Assembly (NCBI GenBank): GCA_029202485.1
Contig: CP119313.1
Span: 1,364,001 to 1,428,000, forward strand
Length of the DNA stretch: 64,000 nt
Direction of reading: 5' to 3'
Source of the DNA: Candidatus Pedobacter colombiensis
Lineage (GTDB): Bacteria > Bacteroidota > Bacteroidia > Sphingobacteriales > Sphingobacteriaceae
Below, one piece after another: positions 17,175 through 25,930 of this stretch. Made by a program: the position numbers and the translations under genes. The first letter of the stretch is position 1. Every line of letters begins with the position of its first letter. Below the pieces are notes generated by a model. The model was given only the letters and a program-made list of their open reading frames with translations, did no database searches and had not been told where the DNA came from.

Positions 17175-17675
17175 ATGAGTATTAAACCCAATACAGTGGT
17201 TTCATTAACGTATGAATTGCATACGACTAATGAAGAAGGACAACAAGTTTTTGTAGAGAAAACGGATAAGGAAAATCCACTAGTTTTCTTGTATGGTACA
17301 GGAATGATGCTACCAAAATTTGAAGAGCATTTGGCTGGCTTAAATGTTGGTGATTCATATAGTTTCGAACTTTCTGCTGCAGATGGTTACGGAGAGATTG
17401 ATCCAGGAGCATTTGCTGATCTTCCAAAAGAAATGTTTAAGGATGTTGAATTGCCAGCTGTTGGTGATGTAATTCCTTTGCAAGATAACCAGGGAAATCA
17501 TTTCAGAGCTGGTGTTACTGCTATCCATGAGGATGTGATTAATGTTGATTTAAATCACCCTATGGCTGGTAAAGACTTGATTTTTGCAGGTGAGATATTA
17601 GCTGTACGCGAAGCTACTCAAGAAGAACTAGCTCACGGTCATGCACATGGCGCTGATGGCCATTCTGGTCACTAA
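17175..17675 (+). CDS. slyD: FKBP-type peptidyl-prolyl isomerase, SlyD-like
   Basis: A cytosolic prolyl isomerase/chaperone with metal-binding tail. Its 166 residues begin with the FKBP strand (NTVVSLTYEL), contain the PLVFLYGTGMMLPKFEEHLAGL block and the insert-in-flap region (DGYGEIDPGAF), and end in a His-rich tail (HGHAHGADGHSGH) resembling the SlyD metal-binding C-terminus. It follows the YyaL-like gene by 7 bases. Its stop codon overlaps that of the convergent Fur-family gene at 17672-17675. Proximity to a metal operon and the His tail may be related, but that is inference. Confidence 0.92.
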   Translation: MSIKPNTVVSLTYELHTTNEEGQQVFVEKTDKENPLVFLYGTGMMLPKFEEHLAGLNVGDSYSFELSAADGYGEIDPGAFADLPKEMFKDVELPAVGDVIPLQDNQGNHFRAGVTAIHEDVINVDLNHPMAGKDLIFAGEILAVREATQEELAHGHAHGADGHSGH

Positions 17676-18091
17676 ATAGCATTACATTTTTCGCAAATGC
17701 CGTAAGCAGTAGAGCTTACGGTTTTTGCGGTAAATCCTTTAGGCATCTTAATTCTAGGTACCTCTACTTCTAAACAGTAAATCTTATTGCAATTTGTACA
17801 ATTGAAATGTACATGCTCGTCATGGTGATGATCCTCTGAGCATGAAGAAGTACAAATGGCATAATTGGCTGTCCCATTCATATCCATAACTCTATGGAGG
17901 ATTCCCTTTTCCTGATATGTATTTAGTATCCGGTACAATGTTACCCGATCAATCTCCTTGCCTAGTTTTTTCTCCAGATCAGGTTGCGAAATAGCCACTG
18001 TATCTAAAGCAATTTCTTCTAAAACACGTACCCTTTGTTTGGTATGTTTTAAATCGTGTTCTTTTAATAGATTTACCGGATTGATATTCAT
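17672..18091 (-). CDS. Fur-family transcriptional regulator (Zur candidate)
   Basis: A 139-residue metal-responsive repressor. The N-terminal winged helix has the recognition helix DRVTLYRILN (residues ~48-57). The dimerisation domain carries a structural Cys4 zinc site, Cys98/Cys101 (NCTNC) and Cys133/Cys136 (CEKC), and a His-rich sensor region (His88-90, 93, 95). It is the last gene of an ABC transport operon, 2 bases after the DUF3299-like gene, so it is probably autoregulated through the palindrome at 20449-20475. The operon's His-rich permease loop suggests zinc (Zur) over iron, but Fur or PerR type cannot be excluded from sequence alone. Confidence 0.85.
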   Translation of the reverse strand: MNINPVNLLKEHDLKHTKQRVRVLEEIALDTVAISQPDLEKKLGKEIDRVTLYRILNTYQEKGILHRVMDMNGTANYAICTSSCSEDHHHDEHVHFNCTNCNKIYCLEVEVPRIKMPKGFTAKTVSSTAYGICEKCNAI

Positions 18092-18093
18092 GG

Positions 18094-18537
18094 TTATATT
18101 ATTTTAGCGCCAATCAATGCAATAGGCGGATTATCCATCGCATTACCTGGATTTAATTTTAACATCCCTTTTATAGTTACTGTTTTGTAAGTAAACTTGA
18201 TCGGTTCAGTCATTTCTACCAGCACCATAATTGGAACCCCATTTTTTCCGCAATAAAAACATTGATTTATAGGGAGAGTAGATAACATAAATTTAGTTTG
18301 CTTCATCCCATCTTTAATTGGTACTATGTAGCCTTCCAATTCGAATGGCTTATTGGCGTATTTTTTTATTTCAGGCGAAAAAATAGCCTGCATTTCGGTG
18401 TCTTTAACAATCTTAAAGTCTACGCCACCGACAATATCCCAGTTATCAGAGTTAATCTGGTCGTTTGGATTGTGTTGTGCTTTAACTGCAAAACCTGTAA
18501 AAAGCAAAACCACCAATATCATTCTCTTTATCATCAT
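18094..18537 (-). CDS. Exported DUF3299-like protein of the metal operon
   Basis: A 147-residue protein with an N-terminal signal peptide (MMIKRMILVVLLFTGFAVKAQ, cleavage after KAQ), so periplasmic. The body has the DUF3299-like pattern: LEGYIVPIKD, then LPINQCFYCGKNGVPIMVLVEM with a CxxC pair, then a beta-rich end. Proteins of this type are often found beside ABC ATPase/FtsX-like permease genes. Here it sits 22 bases after the permease gene and 2 bases before the Fur-family gene. A role in periplasmic metal handling is inferred from this context and the Cys pair. Confidence 0.75.
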   Translation of the reverse strand: MMIKRMILVVLLFTGFAVKAQHNPNDQINSDNWDIVGGVDFKIVKDTEMQAIFSPEIKKYANKPFELEGYIVPIKDGMKQTKFMLSTLPINQCFYCGKNGVPIMVLVEMTEPIKFTYKTVTIKGMLKLNPGNAMDNPPIALIGAKII

Positions 18538-18559
18538 TGTATCTATTTATAATAAAATT

Positions 18560-19783
18560 CTAGTTTTTAGCTAATATCTTGGAAATGTTAGATCTGTAAG
18601 CCTGTATTGCAGGAATTATAGCAGCAAATATACCAATAGCAAGCCCGGCAACAAATAGATATATTTCATTGTAAAGTAAAACAAAGCCACTTAGCTGGGC
18701 CTGACTGCTCTCTTGATTGCTGCCAATAAACTCCAATACCAAATGGCCCAGGATTATCCCAATTATGGTGCCTGCTAAAGTAAGCATAATACCCTCGGCA
18801 ATAATGATAAGGAATAACTTAGTTTTCGAGGCGCCTAACGTACGCATGATGGCCAGATCATAATTCCGCTCTTTTAAGGAATTGTATAGGTTTACGAATA
18901 CGCTTATGGCTGCAATGAACATAATGAGTATTGCGAACCATTGAAGGGTATCTACACCCACACCAATTAATGAAAATAGGCGCGTACTTTCCTGAGCAGG
19001 GGAAGCCGCCTGCATATTTGTGGTTTCGTTCACAAGTCTTGGGAACATAGCGACAGACATGGGGGACCGATATTGAATCAACAGGGAGGTTAACTCCCTA
19101 GATTCTTCAGCATGATCTTGAGCCTCATGATCATGTCCCTCGTGCGCTTTGTGATCATGGTCTTCATGCTCATCATGCATTTTCCAAACGCTGGCCACAT
19201 TGGTAAGGATCAGGTTATCGGTTACATTTCCTTGGGGATTTAGAATGCCGGAAACCACATATTGGTGACTCTTATGTACATCACTGCTACCTGTTAAACC
19301 ATGAGCGCCATAAAAAGTATCTCCAATTTTAAGATTTTGACTTTTGGCTACAGTAGCACCAATGGTTGCTTCAAAATCTTTTTGCCAGAATTTTCCTTGG
19401 GCAGTTCTTAATTTATAAAGACTTACAAAATTGCTATCAGTACCAACGATACGTGTGCCATTGTAATTATCGCCTAAAGCTAGTGGGACAGCTCGTTTTA
19501 CAAAAGGACTATGAGCCAAATCCATCGCTTCTTTTAAAGGAATGTTTCCGGTTGGAAAATCTATGTAATAGATACTACTTAAAATCAATTGCAGTGGACT
19601 ACCTTTGGCACCTACTACTAAATCTATATCTTTCGAGTTGTTGTCCAGCTTTTCGCTTATTTGCGTAGATGCCAACAGCAGAATGGTTAAAATCCCTGTT
19701 CCAAAAGCAATCAGCATAATGTTTAATGCTGAAGAGAGGGGCTTAGACCATAAGCTTTTCCAGCTGATTTTTAATGGACTCAT
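18560..19783 (-). CDS. FtsX/MacB-like ABC transporter permease with His-rich extracytoplasmic loop
   Basis: A 407-residue inner-membrane permease. One N-terminal transmembrane helix (~20-40) precedes a large periplasmic domain, then three C-terminal helices (~278-300, ~322-345, ~370-393), the MacB/LolC/FtsX topology. Residues 203-224 hold a His/Asp/Glu-rich stretch (11 His) in the periplasmic domain, unusual for LolC-type proteins and suggestive of metal binding. It overlaps the upstream ATPase gene by 4 bases (ATGA), showing translational coupling. With the DUF3299-like and Fur-family genes downstream it probably forms a metal, perhaps zinc, transport or release system; direction and substrate are inference. 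Confidence 0.85.
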   Translation of the reverse strand: MSPLKISWKSLWSKPLSSALNIMLIAFGTGILTILLLASTQISEKLDNNSKDIDLVVGAKGSPLQLILSSIYYIDFPTGNIPLKEAMDLAHSPFVKRAVPLALGDNYNGTRIVGTDSNFVSLYKLRTAQGKFWQKDFEATIGATVAKSQNLKIGDTFYGAHGLTGSSDVHKSHQYVVSGILNPQGNVTDNLILTNVASVWKMHDEHEDHDHKAHEGHDHEAQDHAEESRELTSLLIQYRSPMSVAMFPRLVNETTNMQAASPAQESTRLFSLIGVGVDTLQWFAILIMFIAAISVFVNLYNSLKERNYDLAIMRTLGASKTKLFLIIIAEGIMLTLAGTIIGIILGHLVLEFIGSNQESSQAQLSGFVLLYNEIYLFVAGLAIGIFAAIIPAIQAYRSNISKILAKN

Positions 19784-20409
19784 GATAATTGGTAAGTATG
19801 GGTAAACGCATCTTTAACTCTTTTGTCGTGGGTAGCAACCACCAATGTTGCCTGGTTAATACCGGACTGCTGAAGTAGAAGTTCTAGTACAGCTGCTGCA
19901 TTTTTATCGTCCAGGCTTGATGTAGGCTCATCTGCGATAAGTAATGCCGGTTTATTAATCACAGCTCTTGCAATAGAAACGCGTTGAAGTTGACCCTGAC
20001 TAAGTTCATTTGGATAAGCTTTTTTCTTGCCAGCTATGTCTAAGGAAGTCAAGACTTCATTTATGCGATTTAAATCAGTTGGCAATCCGGCGAAACTCTG
20101 AGCAAGTACAAGATTGTCTGTTATACTTAAACTTTTGATCAGATGTGGGCGCTGAAAGATGATGCCTATATTTTGACCTCTAAACTGATCCAGGGCTTTA
20201 GATGTTAAACTATAAATGGAAGTTTCATTGATCAGTACTTCTCCCTCTTTTGGTTTAAGTATACCGGTCAATATGTGCAATAAGGTAGTTTTTCCGCTGC
20301 CAGACTCGCCCAGAAGCAGCCACTGATCTCCATTGTTTATTTGCCAGTCTTTGAAAGCAATACGATGCCCGCCAGGGTAATGGTGCGAAACGGATTTTAA
20401 TGAAATCAT
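19780..20409 (-). CDS. ABC transporter ATP-binding protein (LolD/MacB type)
   Basis: A 209-residue cytosolic ATPase subunit. Walker A GESGSGKT is at 34-41, the Q-loop is FQRPHL at ~85-90, the signature LSQGQ is at 136-140, Walker B LLIADEP is at 156-162, and the H-loop His is in VATHDKR. Sequence style matches LolD/MacB-family partners of FtsX-like permeases. It is the first gene of the four-gene minus-strand operon and overlaps the permease by 4 bases. A -7 promoter element and a palindromic operator lie just upstream. Confidence 0.9.
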   Translation of the reverse strand: MISLKSVSHHYPGGHRIAFKDWQINNGDQWLLLGESGSGKTTLLHILTGILKPKEGEVLINETSIYSLTSKALDQFRGQNIGIIFQRPHLIKSLSITDNLVLAQSFAGLPTDLNRINEVLTSLDIAGKKKAYPNELSQGQLQRVSIARAVINKPALLIADEPTSSLDDKNAAAVLELLLQQSGINQATLVVATHDKRVKDAFTHTYQLS

Positions 20410-20441
20410 AAAGGTTTCTTGTTCATATTGTGTGTGCCATA

Positions 20442-20449
20442 CAAAAATA
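20442..20449 (-). promoter_or_regulatory. -7 element of the metal ABC/Fur operon
   Basis: The minus strand reads TATTTTTG, a perfect TAnnTTTG, giving an inferred leader of about 30 bases before the ATPase ATG. It abuts the palindrome at 20449-20475. Confidence 0.65.
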
Positions 20450-20475
20450 GTATATGCAATTTAATTGCATGTACT
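20449..20475 (-). promoter_or_regulatory. Palindromic Fur-family operator over the operon promoter
   Basis: A 27-base inverted repeat with a perfect 8-1-8 core, ATGCAATT-T-AATTGCAT (20454-20470). Flanks extend the symmetry to 12 of 13 pairs. Odd-centred, AT-rich palindromes of this size are typical of Fur-family boxes. It occupies the -33/-7 spacer, so binding would block RNA polymerase, and the operon's last gene encodes a Fur-family protein. That this regulator binds here is inference. Confidence 0.7.
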
Positions 20476-20615
20476 ATTCATGTAAAGTATTTGCTACTAC
20501 GAGGTAGAACTATTTTTAAGGTATTAACTAAGAAGTGTTGATAAAGATTTTAATTAACTATTTGATATATAAAGGTTTATTTTTAATTTTAATATGAACC
20601 TACCAGTCTATCCAT

Positions 20616-23600
20616 ATGAAAAGAGATCAAATCTCTAGTATGCTTAATCGCATTACTGGCAATCTGCTTGCTTCATCTCCAGCAGAAAACGTAAAAATCC
20701 TGGGACTTAAACAATCGTTGGCTAATGTATTGATTACTCAGGAAACTAGTCCAGATTTAACTAAGCAATTCACCTTCACTCAATCAGATCTGTTTCAATC
20801 TCCAATAACTGATCAGGGAGCTTTGCAGGATTTGGATGCGATCATTTCTAAAGCTGAAAGAATGCAGCCGATGGCAGATATGCAGGTTATTGTGCGGGAT
20901 AGTCCAATAAGGACCACGCAGATTGCAGGGAGCATTTCGACTGCAATTGCAGGTGCCAGGGTAAGTGAAACCATTGGGCCGCTAAAGGATTTGAGTGGTA
21001 GGGATATTTTTGTGGATTATATTAAAATTCAAAAGCTTATTCCGCTTTATATTCAAGGAAGTGCTGAGCCAGCGATTTTATTTAAGACATCGTTGAGTAG
21101 GATGACCATAATTAATCCTACACCTACAATCAGCAAAATTTATAAGGTTGATCCGAATACAGTTTGGATTAATGTTCGTCTTTTTACGTCAACAGCCCCA
21201 GCAGATAGTTATTTTGGTTTGCGTGTTACTGAGGGTACAATCAACTTAAGTGTTTTGCCTACCTTAAATGCTGCGGGACAACTGACTATAAGCAGCATTA
21301 CGGAAGTAACAGTAGCTTTATTATTAGAACAAAAGAATGTCGTTACACCAGCAGTCGATACACCTTATGGGGTTGATGCCCGAAATGCGGAGTTTAATAT
21401 GCCCAAAGCTTTTAACTTCAGTTTTAAAGGAGTTGCTAAAACCATTCAATCTGTTGCTCCTTTTGGCTGTAAGGTGTATGGTCGGAATTACAATTTCAGC
21501 TATGCCGGTAATCAGAATGTGGTTTTCAATCCTTTATTGAATCGCATTGCAATACCGGTTAATTGCATGGAAACAGCTTTTCATGTACTAAGCAAGGCAT
21601 CTCCTTTTATCAATCTGGAGGGGACAACAAACATTAAAAATTCATGGTGGACAATTCCAACGGCTATTATTGATATTACAAAACCTCTGGAAGCTGATAG
21701 CAATGGGGGAATTGTTTTGGAATGTGCAACCGGTCTCCAAAGTAATTTGGTAAATACAGAAGAGGTCATCAGTTTAAATAATCCGTTTATTATACTTGAG
21801 CCTGGAAGGGTTGCTATTACTGATTTGATAAGCAGTGGTGTGGGATTGCAGCGTGTGATGGAAACCTGGAAAGATGAGTTCAATACATTTGGGACAACCG
21901 TTGAGATTAATTATTTAAAAGACAGCTTATTTATTTATAATACCGTTTCTGAAGGTACTGAAACCTTGAATTTACTTGCTGATGTGAATTTTAAGGCAGA
22001 CAGACCTATAAAAGCTAACGGCGAAGCCATAGCTATACAGTCTAAGAAGAGCGTTTTAATGTTCGGTGCTACCAAGTCTAAAAAGAGTATTCTGATTTAC
22101 GATGATAATATTTTATGGGATAATGCTTTGCCAACTGATAAAATTCCGGTAGTTAAACCGTTTGCACTAGCCATGAACAATGCACTTTTTACCGTTACAC
22201 CACCAAATGGTGCTGTGCTTTATGGCGAGTATAATGAAGCCATTACGAAGATTTTTACTGCAGATCTTTTTTTGAGTTTTGGAATGTTCTCTTACCTGCC
22301 TACGTTGCCTGATCCTTATGCAGCCAATTTGGGTGCATTAAAAGTTCAGTTCCCTGAAAAAGTTGTGACTCGCCGTATTGTTTCAAAAACTAGTATGGTT
22401 TGGATGTGGTTGGTATGTCGGATTCAGTGGTATAAAAAAACAGAGGAAACCGACATTGTAAACGTCTCCTTTCAGTTTGCTCCCTTAACTCAAAGTGTTA
22501 ATGTGATTAAGGAGCAAAAAAGCACAGGAAAGGTTAAGGGAAACGTACACCCAATAGCAGGTTCAGTAGCTGAACTTTCAAAACTATTTGTGCGGGATGC
22601 CAATACTACAATAACAAATACGGATTCACTCACTTATTCTAGCATCAGAGGCGCGGTAGTGCCTCAAAATGCTGAAATGAGAGATCCGCTAAATTTTGAG
22701 TCATTTACTTTACTTGATGTGAGTAGTAATGCGAATCAAATGGGGGTTGCCTATGCTGGAAACAAGCGGGAAAACCTTAGTTTTTTAAGAAAAATGGGTG
22801 TTGTCTTTGGTGCAGATCAGGAAAGTGGTCAGGTATTTCCATTGCAAATGAGTGGTTTGGATGTAGTTACACAAGGATATAATGTCCGCGCCTTTACTGT
22901 ACCACAAATATCCTGGGAGCCATTGCTTAATTTAACAAAGCCAGGGGCAAACCCCAAATGGGCTGATGCATCAAATGATCCACCCTTAGGATGGAACTAT
23001 TATCCGAATGATGGATTAGCTACTCGAATTGGCAATGTGAGTCCAAAGCCGGTAGCACTTTCGCCGATCCCTATGGCAAAATATCTGGAACAGATGTACA
23101 GAGATAACGAGGATGGAAAAACCTATGCAGTATTTAATCTTCCATTCGGAATGTTCGCTGCTGCCGTTCTGGATAAAAATGCTAACCAGAAGCAGAAACC
23201 TAATATCCAGAATGTAAGTCCATTGTTTGACAATTATATACATGGCGGTATTCAGCTGGAATTAACTGCAGGCTCATCATTTAAAGATGAAGATAATTTG
23301 TTTCAGGGCTATACCGTTCAGGTGGTCAACGTGTTGGATATGTATGGGAAAAGCATCAATGCGAGTACCCTTGGTGCTAGTGTAGAGAAGATTTTTAAGG
23401 ATGAGTTTACTAACGCACCTGATCATCCTGACATTACCCGTCCCGGTGTGCCGCTTAAAAAGATTGCCTTAAGTGGTTATGGAGCAAGTGCATTTAGTGA
23501 TTGGCACAATAAAAACGCAGCTTTTGCAGAAACTAGCCAGGCTACATTTAATGTGGCAACAGGGCGCACGGCTCATGAGGTGGTACAGGTAAAAAGTGTA

Positions 23601-25889
23601 ATTTATCCCTGGGGGATTTTTGTAGTTCGCACTGTTACCATTTTTAGAATGAGCAATGGTTATGTTGGTCGTATTGATAGTGGCTGGCAAGCGGAAAGTG
23701 ATGGGAAGTTCTATTTCGGCGTGAATAAAAGTGATAATCCATACGAAATCCACGCAGGTGTTGTGAACGGTTTATACAACATTCGCAATATCAGGGAAAA
23801 TGAGCTGGGGTATGAGGATACGATGGATATTAAGAAAGACGATTTTATATTCGATGCGGAAACAAATAAATCTGTAAAATACAAAGGTCCAACGTATACA
23901 GAAAAAGTACGATTGAGGGGCCTTACTTTTGATGCAGATATAGCAATTGAAAATGTGGTTGAAGGTGCTGGTTCAAATCATCTTGTACCATCCAAAGGGG
24001 TGCTGGGGTTTGTACAAATCTCTCCGAGAGGAACGCCTGTGAGCAAAGAGATATTTGCCTCATTATTGAAATACCAGAATGGCACTATTGGGGCAGCTGT
24101 AAATTGTACGATTAAGGTAGCTGGTACAGATCAGTATATGAAGGTCAGTCGGGTGGACGTTAACAATTCGGTAGGCATAGCCAATCAGCCTATTTTTGTA
24201 GGTGCTGTGCGAGGCGCTGTTGTTTTACCAAAAGATGGAAGCTGGAGTATGGTTAATCATAACCGGAGTGATGGAACTGTAACATCTTTACCACAGGGGA
24301 TGTCTGTTCCCTTAATTCGTGTTGGGAAATGGGATAGGGGAAAGCTAGTTCATTCAGCTGATGCAAATAATTTACAACGTATTGCACATCCTACAGAATT
24401 ACTTCGTGCACCAACAGTGGATACTATCAATTATGGTTTTTTACAAAATCTAAGTGCCCAGAAGGTGCTTTATCTAACTCCTGCTTTTAAAAGTGGTATA
24501 AATTCGCTACTGAGCAAAACACCTCCTTTGTTGGCCGATTCTTATCGACTTTTAAATACTAAGGGGATTTTTCCGAACATCGGCAATGCTGATGATGATT
24601 TAGGAACAGCAATTCAACTCTTAAAAGGCAAGGCTGATGGAGGTCAGGTATTGGAAGCATTCTCCAAAGTAAAAGATGGTGCCGCAAATGTGCTGGACGG
24701 CAGTAAAGAGGTATTTGAGATTTTATCCATTACCGCAAAAAGTGAGGCTGGAAAGTTGGTAGATCAAGGGTTTAAATTACTAAAGCAAAAGGCTGATCAG
24801 GCATTAAATGATGTATTTAAATTTGATCTCCCCGCACTTGAGTATCCTTTGATTGATACCGAGGGATTAAAGATTTATATTCAATACGCTGTAAAAGGAA
24901 GTACAGGTAGTTTTCCTGGTAAAATGGATTACAATGTTGATTCTTTTGCTACAGCAATGGCTGATCAGTGGAAAGGCCGTATGAACAATATGGCGATGGT
25001 GATCGACCTTGGTCCGCTTAAGGGGCTGATGACCATTAAGGGCAATTTTAACAGCCAAAAAGGTGCAGAATCCAATTATGGATCTAATGAAACCAGCGAT
25101 GCAGATTCGTTACCTACTCCGGAAATTGAATTTAGTAAGGATCTAGAACCAGTGATTCAGGTTCTGGATATTTTGGCTAAACTAAGTGCGGGAGATTATG
25201 CAAGTGCATTTAAGAAAGGGTTAAAAGTAGCCATGAGTAATAGTGCGAATATTTGGGAGTATAAGTTTGAAGCAGGTAAAGATATACCGCTGGTTAAATT
25301 CCCTCTAGGTGCTTTGTATGATGCGCCGCAAGTGCCTTTAAAGTTAGAAGCAAGTCTGAGTTTAGGGGTGTATTTCAATGCAGCTTTGAAAGTAACTACC
25401 GATCCAAAGCAATTACTACCTACAGTCGGTGCTTTTTTTAAGTTTCATGGCGGATTGCAGGTCATGTGCTTCAGTGTTGGGGCCGGATCTGTTTATGCAG
25501 TTGGAAATGTTGATCTAAAGCTTTCGGCTGATACAAGTCCGCTGATTGCCTTGGATATGAAGTTTGGTTTCGGTATACAGCTTGGTGTAGGTTTGCCGGT
25601 TATTGGTAATGTAAGCGTTTTATTTATGGCTGGGGTAGAAATCTATGTGGACTCGAGCCAAACGGTGATTGTTACTGCATTTTTACTCTTCCGCGGACAT
25701 GCCGAGATTTTGGGAGGTTTAGTAGGCGTAACCATTACGATTGAAGCTAAAGGCGCTATTGAAAAAAAGCAAGATCCTGGGCCAACAAATTGTAAGGCCA
25801 GTGTCTCATTTGGATTGGATATCAGTGTATTCCTTGTGATTGATATTAGTTTCCATGAAAGCTGGGAAGAAACCAGGCAGATCGCTTAA
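20616..25889 (+). CDS. Giant uncharacterised protein (1757 aa), first of a pair
   Basis: I do not recognise this family. The N-terminus (MKRDQISSMLNRITGN) is polar, with no signal peptide or lipobox, and no clear transmembrane helix occurs anywhere. Residues ~1-1270 look beta-rich, with many short alternating strands separated by Asn/Gly/Pro turns. About 1288-1404 is helical and Lys/Asp/Ala-rich (KGKADGGQVLEAFSKVKDG). From ~1570 to the end there are long alternating-hydrophobic strands rich in Gly (FGFGIQLGVGLPVIGNVSVL), ending GLDISVFLVIDISFHESWEE. There is no type IX secretion C-terminal domain. It is followed 41 bases later by a second giant gene, almost certainly cotranscribed. Codon use looks like the neighbours'. 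Possibilities include a large structural, particle or lipid-interacting protein; none is supported by a motif. Confidence 0.85.
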   Translation: MKRDQISSMLNRITGNLLASSPAENVKILGLKQSLANVLITQETSPDLTKQFTFTQSDLFQSPITDQGALQDLDAIISKAERMQPMADMQVIVRDSPIRTTQIAGSISTAIAGARVSETIGPLKDLSGRDIFVDYIKIQKLIPLYIQGSAEPAILFKTSLSRMTIINPTPTISKIYKVDPNTVWINVRLFTSTAPADSYFGLRVTEGTINLSVLPTLNAAGQLTISSITEVTVALLLEQKNVVTPAVDTPYGVDARNAEFNMPKAFNFSFKGVAKTIQSVAPFGCKVYGRNYNFSYAGNQNVVFNPLLNRIAIPVNCMETAFHVLSKASPFINLEGTTNIKNSWWTIPTAIIDITKPLEADSNGGIVLECATGLQSNLVNTEEVISLNNPFIILEPGRVAITDLISSGVGLQRVMETWKDEFNTFGTTVEINYLKDSLFIYNTVSEGTETLNLLADVNFKADRPIKANGEAIAIQSKKSVLMFGATKSKKSILIYDDNILWDNALPTDKIPVVKPFALAMNNALFTVTPPNGAVLYGEYNEAITKIFTADLFLSFGMFSYLPTLPDPYAANLGALKVQFPEKVVTRRIVSKTSMVWMWLVCRIQWYKKTEETDIVNVSFQFAPLTQSVNVIKEQKSTGKVKGNVHPIAGSVAELSKLFVRDANTTITNTDSLTYSSIRGAVVPQNAEMRDPLNFESFTLLDVSSNANQMGVAYAGNKRENLSFLRKMGVVFGADQESGQVFPLQMSGLDVVTQGYNVRAFTVPQISWEPLLNLTKPGANPKWADASNDPPLGWNYYPNDGLATRIGNVSPKPVALSPIPMAKYLEQMYRDNEDGKTYAVFNLPFGMFAAAVLDKNANQKQKPNIQNVSPLFDNYIHGGIQLELTAGSSFKDEDNLFQGYTVQVVNVLDMYGKSINASTLGASVEKIFKDEFTNAPDHPDITRPGVPLKKIALSGYGASAFSDWHNKNAAFAETSQATFNVATGRTAHEVVQVKSVIYPWGIFVVRTVTIFRMSNGYVGRIDSGWQAESDGKFYFGVNKSDNPYEIHAGVVNGLYNIRNIRENELGYEDTMDIKKDDFIFDAETNKSVKYKGPTYTEKVRLRGLTFDADIAIENVVEGAGSNHLVPSKGVLGFVQISPRGTPVSKEIFASLLKYQNGTIGAAVNCTIKVAGTDQYMKVSRVDVNNSVGIANQPIFVGAVRGAVVLPKDGSWSMVNHNRSDGTVTSLPQGMSVPLIRVGKWDRGKLVHSADANNLQRIAHPTELLRAPTVDTINYGFLQNLSAQKVLYLTPAFKSGINSLLSKTPPLLADSYRLLNTKGIFPNIGNADDDLGTAIQLLKGKADGGQVLEAFSKVKDGAANVLDGSKEVFEILSITAKSEAGKLVDQGFKLLKQKADQALNDVFKFDLPALEYPLIDTEGLKIYIQYAVKGSTGSFPGKMDYNVDSFATAMADQWKGRMNNMAMVIDLGPLKGLMTIKGNFNSQKGAESNYGSNETSDADSLPTPEIEFSKDLEPVIQVLDILAKLSAGDYASAFKKGLKVAMSNSANIWEYKFEAGKDIPLVKFPLGALYDAPQVPLKLEASLSLGVYFNAALKVTTDPKQLLPTVGAFFKFHGGLQVMCFSVGAGSVYAVGNVDLKLSADTSPLIALDMKFGFGIQLGVGLPVIGNVSVLFMAGVEIYVDSSQTVIVTAFLLFRGHAEILGGLVGVTITIEAKGAIEKKQDPGPTNCKASVSFGLDISVFLVIDISFHESWEETRQIA

Positions 25890-25930
25890 CTCAAAACTTA
25901 GCTTATCATTTATCTAGAAAATTAAACAAT

